From NCBI RefSeq assembly GCF_036898095.1, contig NC_090768.1, positions 43,104,260 to 43,168,259 of the forward strand: 64,000 nt of DNA. The letters are read 5' to 3'. Every line of letters starts with the position of its first letter. Positions within the stretch are counted from its first letter, which is position 1. Shown piece after piece: positions 46,201 through 58,000 of this stretch. The notes under the pieces were generated by a model. The model did no database searches. It had not been told where the DNA came from and saw only the letters and a program-made list of their open reading frames with translations. The stretch is from Palaemon carinicauda. Its lineage: Eukaryota; Arthropoda; Malacostraca; Decapoda; Palaemonidae. Made by a program: the position numbers and the translations under genes.

Positions 46201-48985
46201 TCTCATAGGGCTTACTAAAGCCTTAGTTCCAAGAAGTAAACATTGGAATAAAGTTTCTGCTTCAAATCAACATTGATAACATTGGAGAAAGATGCATGAA
46301 ATTACTAAAGTTCTTCCCCTTGTTAAGAAAACAAGTGTTATTTCAACACAAACTCCCGAGTCTACCATCAAGCAAGAGAACTCTATCCCCAGACAGTGAA
46401 AGACCATGGTACAGAGGCTATGGTACTATCCTAGACCAGAGAACAATGGTTCTTTTTGGAGTATCCTTCTCCTAGAAGAGATGCTTACCATAGTTAAAGA
46501 GTCTCTTCTACCCTTACCAACAATTACATTGCAGTAGTTAATCCCTTGAGCGGGGAAGAACTGTTTGGTAATCTAATTGTTGTCAGGTATATGAGGACAG
46601 AGGAGAATATCTAAAGAATAGGCTAGACTATTCTGTGTATGTATAGACAAAAGGAAAATGAGCCGTAACCAAAGAGAAGGATCCAATGTAGTATTGTCTG
46701 GTCAGTGAATGGATTCAATAACTCTCTAGGGGTAGTATCTCAATGGGTGCCTGAAGGTTACTGCTAACAACAGATAGATAACCATAAAGTAATGGGTTTG
46801 TATTTGAAAATATTAATGGAATAAGAACGAAGTAAATGTGCAAGATGCACGAGTTAACTGAATTCCTAGTGGCTACATAGTTATATAATAAGTAATATTG
46901 ATCGAGAAAAATATAAGTGGTAAGGAATAAAGTAACTGATCTCTTGATTAGTAACCAACATTGATTTCCCATACTAGTTTCAATATATAGATTAGGTTTG
47001 CATCGAAAAGCAATTATGCAAGAACACTTATAGAGCAATGTTATTCATAAAAAATTTCACCCCTCCTTTGAACAGCTTCATTCAGCATCTCCATAACATA
47101 CCTTGTCTTCCTCTCTTTTCTCTTGCGCCTGCTCTCTTCTCTTCTGTGTCTTGATGGCTTTTTTTGCAAGCATTTCTTCAGTAACTATTTTCTCCTTAAA
47201 GCCTGGGGAAAAATAAGAAAACTTATGACATGAACAGTTAGTTACTCAATTAAAAAAAAAAAAATTGCTGACAGTTTACATTTCTTTTATATTATAATTA
47301 TATAATTATAAATCTACCACCAGGATTCACAAACCATTTTAGAGTACTGTACAGTACTGTACTTGAATAGTTTTCAATTGTATTGGTTCTTTAGACAATG
47401 CAAATGAGAATGAATTACTTTCATATTTTACTATCAAAACTTAAAACCAACTACTGTACGTGTCTGGAAATTACTCAAGTAATTTTTCATAGATTAAAAT
47501 ATGAAAAGCCTTCCGTTTTCTCTTCAATATATTTATAATAATAAGTGAATTCTTAAATTACCAGATGGTAATGACAGCAACGGTTCAGCAGGAATAATAG
47601 GAAATGTGTCGTCAGGACCATCTCGTTTTTCAAACATAGCTCTCTGTCTAGCTGTCATGAGTCTTGGATTTTTCATGCGTTTCAGCTCGTCATCAACCTG
47701 AAAATAATAATAGGTATTATGCAAGTATGAATGTATAAAAACTCATTGACGCACTATATGAGAAACTTCAATAAATGAATTAAAAGCATTTTGAGTATTT
47801 GCTGCATTTGGTTTGAGGAAATCTAGAAAGATCATTGGAACCATTATTTTAAAAAGTAGATTAATGGATACAGCAACAACAAGAATAACAAATGCAGTCA
47901 TTTCTAGTTCACTGCAGGACAAAGGCCTGAGACAGGTCCTTATTCAAGTTTGGAGTTTGGCCAGTATTCATCACCATGCTGGCCAGCATTATTCACCAAA
48001 ACAGAGCATCGAAAAAACTGACAGTTTTCAATATTAAACTTACCCGATAATCATGTAGCTGTCAACTCCGTTGCCCGACAGAATTCTATGGAGGGATACG
48101 CCAGCTATCACAATACTAGAAGGGGGTGTATTTACCAGCGTCACCTGTGGCCAGGTACTCAAGTACTTCTTGTTGACACCTCCTCAATTATTCCTCTGTC
48201 GTGCTTCCGGCAAGACGTTCTGGGATACGCTTATGTTCTTGGAGTATTTTCACGACTTTGGTGAAGTATTTCTCTTTGATTTCGGCTGTCGCTTTACTGG
48301 AAACTTCTATATTAGCTTAGTTAGCTTTTGGAATTATTTTGATTAATTATGGTGACGAAGAGAGTATGTACTCTCGTTCACCTTTCAATGGCCGACCCTT
48401 CCCTTAGACGGAAGTGTTGGTGTCTAAGAGAGTATAGACTCTCTTTCTTAATTTTGCTTAACAAAAGTTATAGATTTATTTTATATCTCTCCGCCTCTTA
48501 TAGGCCTCTTCGATTAACTTCCTTTTATTATAAACTTATTAAAATTAATTTTTATATTTGTTTATATTCGACCTTCCTAATAGTAGGCGGTCTTTTCTTG
48601 GTACCGAAGTTAATTAACATTGAGCCCGTCATTTCGGTTTTACCTGTTAACATATTATGCTATTTCCGCCACAGAGTTTGAAAGAATTTCTTTGATAGTC
48701 TCGTACTTTTTCAAAGTTGAACTAACGTTTTGTTTTGTCTCTGCAGTTGTTGACGTTCAGAACGTTCAACTTGCACTCTATCGTTACGATAGAGAAAGAA
48801 TGTTCACGGTTTCACGTTGCAGTAAGAGTAACCGTGTCTAGCGTTTTGTTCATTCTTTCTTAACTTAATGGTTTTGATCCTAATAAAGGAACTTTTCATT
48901 TTGGGAAATATTTCAGTTTTTTCCTTTAACAATAATATGTTTTAACGATATATATGATTGGGCTCTTCTCTCAGGTTCTAAGTCA

Positions 48986-49016
<31 letters not shown>

Positions 49017-52000
49017 CGGAGGGAGAAAAATAGGATAAACGTTTCATTCAAGCCTGCCAGGCGTACGAGTAACGTCGTTATCGTTTTTGCTCTTCTCCCT
49101 AGTCTCTTTAGGGGAAGAAACTAAACGTTTCTAGAGTGATCTAGTGTTTAGTCTCTTTCCAGCCACTGAATTATCTTTCATTAGATTTTTCTGTTACATT
49201 GTAATTCTGTTTTCGCAATTACTAACTTTTGAGAAAGGATAGAATTGCGTGTTTCAGGTACAAACCACTTAAAGTTTCGAGTTCAGTAAATTAAGTGCAA
49301 ACAGAAATCAAAGTGATAAGTGATTAGCGCAAAGTATGTCAGTGTTGTGCGTGAGGGTACTTCTGTGCGCGCCAGTCGTCCTCCCAGTCCGGGACCTCTT
49401 GCAAGCTCCCAAGCCCAGGGGAGAAGCAATGTCGAAGGGCATAAGGGTTCAGCAGGCCTTGATCGGCGCACAGAAGTATCCTCGGTGGTTGTGGGCGTGT
49501 CTTACCGAGACCGTCACTCCCACCCGCAGACGATTGAGCCCTTATTTTGCTCGTCTGCAGAAGAGATTTAGGGGAGAAAATAAAGGCAGAGTAACGCTGG
49601 TCTCAGGTCTCAAGACCTCTTAAACGTAAAGTCCAGACCTATGCCAGACGTACGAAGTTACAGTTCAACAACCCGGATGCAGTCATTGGGTTAGCTCTGA
49701 CTCTCCTCAGTCATCAGTTGAATGCACTCCGCCTAAGAGGAGTAAGGTTCTGCCGCAACAGATCTCTGCTGTTAAGGCTTTACCTCAGCAGACCTTAGTG
49801 TCTGCCGACCCCAAGTTGACTCTACTGCAGTCCATGCAGTCACAACTTTCGGTCTTGATGCGTGAGTGTCGGGCTGAGAGTGTTGCGCCTCCGCCTCCGC
49901 CTACACTCCCTCCGCCTACGCTCGCTCCGCCTGATCGCAGTACCACCTGCCAGGCGTACGATGTTGTGGACTCTACTACAGTCCATGCAAGCACAGCTTT
50001 CGGACTTGATGCGTGAGTGTCGGGCTGAGAGTGTTGCTCCTCCGCCTCCGCCTACACTCCCTCCGCCTACGCTCGCTCCGCCTGATCGCAGTACCACCTG
50101 CCAGGCGTACGATGTTGTGGACTCTACTACAGTCCATGCAAGCACAGCTTTCGGACTTGATGCGTGAGTGTCGGGCTGAGAGTGTTGCTCCTCCGCCTCC
50201 GCCTACACTCCCTCCGCCTACGCTCGCTCCGCCTGATCGCAGTACCACCTGCCAGGCGTACGATGTTGAGCCACGTGCTGAGTTTGCTGTTCCCAGTGGT
50301 GTTCAGCCTCCGCCTTCCTTAAGGCAACCTTTACAATGGGATCAGGAGGATTATACCTCTCTTCCTCCGCTTCCACTTGCTGCTCCACCAGTGATGCAAC
50401 ATTCGGTTGAGGTACAACAACCTCTCCCGTCCATGAGTCAGTCTCCTCAGCTCTCGCTGCAGCGAGCTCAACCCTCCACAAGGCAAGCACCACAACACCT
50501 TAGCCTTGCGCCTCAGGAGCCTCAGCTTGCGAGACATTTACCTTGTTCTGCGCAGCCTCTTCCTCATCGCGCTCCGCTCACACCACAGGAACTGGAACTT
50601 GCTACTCCGCTTCCGCCAACCGCTCAGCAAGCGCAACCCTTGGGTTCAACCACTCATGCTAGGAGTCAGCCTCCTCCACCCATGCGCCTTCCTTCTGCTT
50701 GTCTTTTATTCAGCCTTTGCAGACTGAGCCTCAGGTGTTCCCTCAACAGTCTTGAAGAGGAAACCACAACTATTGTTGTTCCAGCTCGTTCTGACTCTGC
50801 TGTTCAGATGGCAAAAATATGAATCATGAGTTATGAATGTAAGGTAAATATTATGTTGATATTAAAACCCCATGCAAGCATGCATAAAGCACTCTAGCGC
50901 TGGTCATGGAATTTCTGAGAAATGTTAAACGCCATGCACACGCTCTGCTTTCCTTACAGCAGGCTCTGCTTACAGCATGCTCTGCATACAACATGCTCTG
51001 CATACAGCATTCTCTGCATTCAGCATCATACTCTGCATACATCATGCTCTGCATACCTTACCGCATGCTTCTCAGTCACACATCTTTGGTTGTTGCCAAC
51101 TCACTAGACTGTCAAGCAGTTTCATAACGTTGCCTTCTAGTCTGCTGCTTTTGCACCAGTGAACCCTCACTGAGAGAACTTAGCTTTTCTAGGATATGGT
51201 CCCTGTAGATGAGAAAGTTCTTTTCTCCCTCCTTCTGATATTCCCTTGAGGACTCTGTCATTTGGAGGGAGCCTTTAGCTGCATAACCTCTTATGGACTT
51301 TTATTTAAGCATAACATGCTTCCAGGGAAGGTAATGGTTCCACTTCAGTCGCTAATCCCGTCTGTTACCACACCTGCTCCCATAGACCTTGAGCTGTGTT
51401 GCATGACATGCAGTCCAAGCTTAGTCCTTGTTAGAGGATTTTTTGTTTACGGAGTCAATGTGTCACGGGGAAGACGTTCAACAACCAACAGAAGTGACTT
51501 GTTGTGACGCAGTGCGGCAACCTCAGCAACCCGATAAGGAGTTGTCTGTACGACCCAGACAGTCTAGACAGATTCGGGTTGTCACTGTACTTCCTCGCTT
51601 GCCCATGATTGACAGTTCACAGACTGTGCAGCAGTATCATGATCTTGTGTCCGGCTCCGTCAGACGACTGGCTTTTAAGAGCTCCCACAAGTCGTCGCTG
51701 TCTGGAGATTTTCAAATGGACTATGGATCTGACCAAGGAACTGGGCCTCCTGGTCAATTTTGAGGAGTCTCAGCTCGTTCCATCCCAGACCATTGTCTCC
51801 TTGGGTATGGATCTTCAGAGTCGAGCTTTTCGGACTTTTCCGTCGGCCCCAAGGATCTTCCAAGCCCTAGAATGCATCCAGAGCATGCTGAGAAGGAACC
51901 GATGCTCAGTCAGGTAGTGGATGAGTCTAACAGGGACACTTTCATCGCTGGCCCTGTTCATCGTGTTAGGGAGACTCCACCTCCCCCCCTTCAGTATCAT

Positions 52001-55000
52001 CTAGCTGCTCACTGGATAAAGGACATGACGCTAGAGACGGTCTCAGTTCCTGTTTCCGAAGAGAGGAGGTCTTCTCTCGCGTGGTGTAAGAACAGCTTTC
52101 TTCTCAAGGAAGTCTACCTTTGGCTGTTCAGAAACACGACCGCCGTCTCCTCTCGGACGCATCAGACACGGGCTGGGGTGCGACTTTGGACGGACAAGAA
52201 TGCTCGGGAACATGGAATCAGGAGCAAAGGACACTTCACATCATTTGCAAGAAGTTGTTGGCGGTTATTCTGGCCTTGATAAACTTCAAGTCCCTCCAGC
52301 TTAACAAAGTGGTGGAGGTGGACTCTGACAACACCACAGCCCTGGCTTACATCTTCAAGCAGGGAGGGACTCTTTCGTGGAAGTTGTTCTAGATCGCAAG
52401 GGACCTACTCATCTGGTCTTAAGATCGAAAGCTAACTGGTAACGAGGTTCATTCAGGGCGGTATGAATGTCATGGCAGATCACCTCAGACGGAAGGGTCA
52501 GGTCATCCCCACAGAGTGGACCCTTCTCAAGAATGTTTGCAACAGACTTTGGGCCCTGTGGGGTCAGCCAACCATAGATCTGTTCACTACCTCGATAACC
52601 TAGAGACTCCTGTTGTATTGTTCTCCGATTCCAGACCCAGCAGCGGTTCACGTGGATGCTTTTCTGCTGGATTGGTTCCATCTCGACCTGTATGCATTCC
52701 CGCCGTTCAAGATTGTCAACAGGGTACTTCAGAAGTTCTTCTCTCACAAAGGGACACGGCTGACGTTGGTTGGCTCCGCTCTGGTCCGCGAGAGAATGGT
52801 TCTTAGAGGTACTGCAATGGCTGGTCGACATTCCCAGGACTCTTCCTCTAGGAGTGAACCTTCTAAGTCTACCTCACGTAAAGAAGGTACACCCAATCCT
52901 CCACGCTCTTCGTCTGACTGCCTTCAGACTTTCGAAACACTCTCAAGAGCTAGGGGCTTTTCGAAGGAGGCAGCCAGAGCGATTGCCAAAGCAAGGAGAA
53001 CATCCACTCTCAGAATCTATCAGTCTCAAGGGGAAGTCTTCCGTAGCTGGTACAAGACCAATGCAGTTTCCTCAACCAGTACCACTGTAACCCAGATTGC
53101 TGACTTCCTGTTATATCTAAGGAAAGTAAGATCCCTTTCAGCTCCTACGATCAAGGGTTACAGAAGTATGTTGGCAGCGGTTTTCCGCCACAGAGGCTTG
53201 GATCTTTCCACCAACAAAGATCTACAGGACCTCCCTAGGTCTTTTGAGACCTCAAAGGAACGTCGGTTGTCCACTCCAGGCTGGAATCTAGACGTGGTCC
53301 TAAGGTTCCTTATGTCATCAAGATTTGAACCTCTCCAATCAGCCTCTTTTTAGGACCTCACATTAAAAACTCTTTTCCTCGTGTGCTTGACAACAGCTAA
53401 AAGAGTAAGTGAGATCCACGCCTTCAGCAGGATCATTGTTTTCACATCTGAAACGGCTACATGTTCCTTGCAGCTCGGTTTTTGCTAAACGAGCTTCCTT
53501 CACGTCCTTGGCCTAAGTCGTTCGAGATCCCAAGCCTGTCCAACTTGGTGGGGAATGATCTGAAGAGAGTACTTTGCCCAGTTAGAGCTCTTAGGTACTA
53601 TCTAAAAAGGTCTTAACCTTTACAAGGACAATCAGAAGCCTTATAGTGTGCTATCAAGAAACCTTCTTTTCCAAGTTCTAAGAACTCAGTTTCTTACTAT
53701 TCAGGCTTCTGATTAGAGAAACACATTCTCATCTGAAGGAAGAAGACCTTGCTTTGCTGAAGGTAAGGACACATGAAGTGGGAGCTGTGGCTACTTCAGT
53801 GGCCTTCAAACAGAACCATTCTCTGCAGAGTGTTATGGATGCAACCTATTGGAGAAGCAAGTCAGTGTTCGCATCATTCTATCTCAAAGATGTCCAGTCT
53901 CTTTACGAGTACTGCTACACCCTGGGATCATTCGTAGCAACGAATGCAGTAGTAGGCGAGGGCTCAGCCACTACATTCCCATAATCCCATAACCTTTTAA
54001 CCTTTCTCTTGAATACTTTTTATGGGTTGTACGGTCGGCTAAGAAGCCTTCCACATCCTTGTTGATTTGGCGGGTGGTCAATTCTTTCTTGAGAAGCGCC
54101 GAGGTTAAAGGTTGTGATGAGGTCCTTTAGTATGGGTTGCAGCCCTGTATACTTTAGCACCTTTGAGTTGATTCAGCCTCCCAAGAGGAACGCTGCGCTC
54201 AGTAAGGAAGACGATCTTATTAAAGGCAGAGTAACGGTTCAAGTCGACTTCCTTACCAGGTACTTATTATTTCATTGTTATTGTGGATAACTGATTATAT
54301 GAAATACGGGATACTTAGCTATCCTTTAGTCTTGTACACTGGTTTTTCACCCACCCCCCTGGGTGTGAATCAGCTACATGATTATTGGGTAAGTTTAATA
54401 TTGAAAAATGTTATTTTTAATAGTAAAATAAATTTTTGAATATACTTACCCGATAATCATGATTTAATCGACCCTCCCTTCCTCCCCATAGAGAACCAGT
54501 GGACCGAGGAATAATTGAGGAGGTGTCAACAAGAAGTACTTGAGTACCTGGCCACAGGTGGCGCTGGTAAATACACCCCCTTCTAGTATTGTGATAGCTG
54601 GCGTATCCCTCCATAGAATTCTGTCGGGCAACGGAGTTGACAGCTACATGATTATCGGGTAAGTATATTCAAAAATTTATTTTACTAATAAAAATAACAT
54701 ATTAATGTGTAAAACTTTTTTTCTTTACCTCTTCCAGTTTGCCAGATTCGATGGCATCCAGCCATCTTTCCTCTTCGCTGTCTGTATCATCATCTCCTTT
54801 ACCTTCCTTCTTCTTACCGCTCTTTTTACTACCGGATGATTTGCTTTTCTCTGGTTTTGTCTTTGATGACTTTGGAGTGCCTCTGCAAATGCAAATAAAG
54901 TCAAAATTAATTCAAGAATAACACTGCCCTTCTTTCATAAACTTTTATAAGTTAAAATGATACCAAATGTTGTGAGAGTACGGGTATGGTTGATTAATTT

Positions 55001-58000
55001 CCATTATACAGCGCTGAATGGCCTTTGATGCCCCAGTGCTTAGCTTAAGGCTTAAATTTTATATTCAATTCAATTCTTTCATAAACTAAAAAATACAATC
55101 TGCACTGACATGTACCTTACAAAATAATGCCCTAAATCTTGAAAACCGCCAATTCTACTGCATAGTACTTTTTTATTCTATAAACTGTAAACCCACATTT
55201 TTTATTATGTCTCACAATTAAAACAAACCAGTTTCAACACTAACATATACTGTAATAAATAATCCATAAACATAAATCAAAGTATATGTGATATCTGAAG
55301 GCTAATACCCCTCTTTAGGATCATAATATGAAACCCATTAAGGCAAATATTACTTAAAAATAAATAATTTCTACGGAAAATTATACACACAATTTTGAAT
55401 AGATGAATGTACTGTATACAGTAAAACTACACCAGATAGCAGAGAGGTTGGTTCCTTTCTAGGACACTGAGCATGACTTCACTCAGCAGACGGCTTTCAT
55501 CTACCGTGTTTGATGGCATAGGTTCTAGAGATGAACTTTGCATAATACAAAGGGTGACAATAAAAATTGTTCTTAAAAGCAAATGTTACTATTAATGAAA
55601 CTAATTTTTTCTATGCTCATGGAACTGATAGTAAAATGAAGTTCACAAACATGTACATAAAAAGAAGAAAATGAGCTTTTCTAAGGAAAGTGACTTGAAG
55701 AACCTAATGAAAAATCGAAAATACATGCTCAGTATATAAACATCACTTCCACTTGAAATCAGGATAAACATTTGACATTAACATACATTGAATTCAACCC
55801 TAATGAAAACACAAAGCTAAGATTGGGTGTTGAAAAAGCAGAAAAAAAAAACAATTACTGACATCGGTAGAAAATTTACAGTGCATTACTAAATTACTCA
55901 AAACAAGAAAAATAAGTCAATGTACATGTAATAAAGAAGAGCAGACAGTTTCAGTCATATGTTTATATTGTTTATTTGATTTGTTATGCACTCACAAAAC
56001 TTGATCTTATTCTCTTTAAATATTAAGAGTTCTTCCATATATTCTCAACTCCAGTGGCTTTCCAATGAGATTATGTCGCCAAGTGCCAGAATTAAACACT
56101 TTCTATGCTAGCAATTAGTAAATTGGCTAAGACATCAGCCATCTATTGAGATACAATCACTAGATATAGAATATTTCAAGGACTAATCACACAGTTGAAT
56201 CTCTCTCTCTTGGTATAGCCTTTTCATTTGTTTATACTACTCCAAATAGTCTGGCCTCTTTCAACACATCTTCTTTCCTCGTATATCTCACAACACTAAA
56301 TGTACTAAGTATTTAATTTTCATATTATTATTATTAAATGCTAAGCTACAACCCTAGTAGGAAAAGCTGGATGCTATAAGCCCAGGGGCCCCAACAGGGA
56401 AAATAGCCCCAGTGAGGAAAGGAAATAAGGAAAAATAAAATATTTTAAGAAAAGTAACATCAAAATAAATATTTCCTATATAAACTATAAAAACTTAACA
56501 AAACAAGAGGAAGAGAAACTAGATAGAACAGTGTGCCTGAGTGTACCCTCAAGCAAGAGAACTCTAACCCAAGACAGTGGAAGACCATGGTACAGAGGCT
56601 ATGGCACTACCCAAGACTAGAGAATAATGGTTTGATTTTGGAGTGTCCTACTAGAAGAGCTGCTTACCATAGCTAAAGAGTCTCTTCTACCCTTACCAAG
56701 AGGAAAGTAGCCACTGAACAATTAAAGTGCAGTAGTTAACCCCTTAGGTGAAGAAGAATTATTTGGCAATCTCAGTGTTGTCAGGTGTATGAGGACAGAG
56801 GAGAATCTGTGTAGGCAAAGGGAAACAACCGTAACTAGAGAGAAGGGTCCTATGTGGTACTGTCTGGCCAGTCAAAGGACCCCATAACTCTAGCAGTAGT
56901 ATCTCAATGGACAGCTGGTGCCCTGGCCAACCTACTACCTATAAAGTGAGTAGCTAATGTAATTGTTCTGTGGCTAAGTCAATGTACAGTAGTAGGGTTG
57001 GCCAATGCACCAGCTATAGTTATTGGGTCCTTTGGCCAGATACATTGAATCCCTCTCTGTTTACGGCTCATTTTTCCTTTGCCTGCACATACACAGAATA
57101 GTCTGGTCTATTCTTTACACATTCTCCTCTTTCCTCATAGGCCTGACAACACTTAAAAAACGAAAAATTCTTCTTCACTCCAGGGGTTAACTACAGTACA
57201 GTACTGTAATTGATCAGTAGCTACTTTTCTCTTGATAAGGGTAGAAGACACTTCAGCTATGGTAAGCAGCTTTTCTAGGATGAAACTCCAAAATCAAACC
57301 ATTGTTCTTTAGTCTTGGGTAGTTCTGTAAGCCTCTGTACCAAGATCTTTCACTGTCTGGTTAGAGTTCTCTTCATTGAAGGTACACTCAGGCATTATTC
57401 TATTTGTTTCCTTATTTCTTTTCCTCACTAGGCTATTTTCCCTGTTGGAGCCCTTGGGCTTATAGCATTCTTCTTTTCCAACTAGGGTTGTAGCTTTGCA
57501 AATAATAATAATACTCACTAACCACATGGTTAGGGCAGAAGAGACCTTAGCTATGCAAACAGACTTCAGCTATGGTAAGCAGCTCTTTGAGGAGGACACT
57601 CCAAAATTAAACCATTGTTCTTTAGTCTTGGGTAGTTCTGTAGCCTATGTACCATGGTCTTTCACTGTCTGGTTCGAGTTCTCTTCCTTGAGGGTACACT
57701 CAGGCATTATTCTATTTGTTTCCTTATTTCCTTTCCTCACTGGGCTATTTCTCCCTGTTGGAGCCCTTGGGCTTATAGCATTCTTCTTTTCCAACTAGGG
57801 TTGTAGCTTTGCAAATAATAATAATACTCACTAACTACATGGTTAAGGCAGAAGAGACCTTAGCTATGCAAAAAGACTTCAGCTAGGGTAAGCAGCTCTT
57901 CGAGGAGGACACTCCCAAATTAAACCATTGTTCTTTGGTCTGGGGTAGTTCTGTAGCCTCTGTACCAGGGTCTTTCACTGTCTGGTTCGAGCTCTCTTCC

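Larger units (their letters stand above)
48389..51660 (+). pseudogene. DIRS-F gag-like ORF1 remnants
   Basis: A gag start MADPSLRRKC is visible at 48389 but fails at once, and the cysteine cluster is missing. About 880 bp follow that I cannot align, including a short (GA)n run at 48988-49011. Gag similarity to E resumes at about 49335 (RPPSPGPLASSQAQGRSNV), is multiplied by a 151-bp repeat, then becomes Pro/Gln-rich to 50820. A 16-20-bp GCTCTGCATACAGCAT-type array and unrecognised DNA fill 50830-51450. A last piece (CDAVRQPQQP to QQYHDLVSGS, 51490-51655) stops at the deletion junction. Confidence 0.8.
48025..54700 (+). mobile_element. DIRS-F, internally deleted DIRS element in INO80B intron 2
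   Basis: Antisense to the host gene. The left end begins TTTTCAATATTAAAC; the right end finishes AATAACAT. These are almost the same outer ends as DIRS-E, while the inner ITR is family-specific. ITRs differ at about one position in 150. Inside, gag is scrambled by a 151-bp triplication, insertions and stops, and a deletion joins gag directly to the RT motif just past its catalytic centre. It cannot encode a working RT. 54001-54370 is 3' UTR with no gene. Confidence 0.93.
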
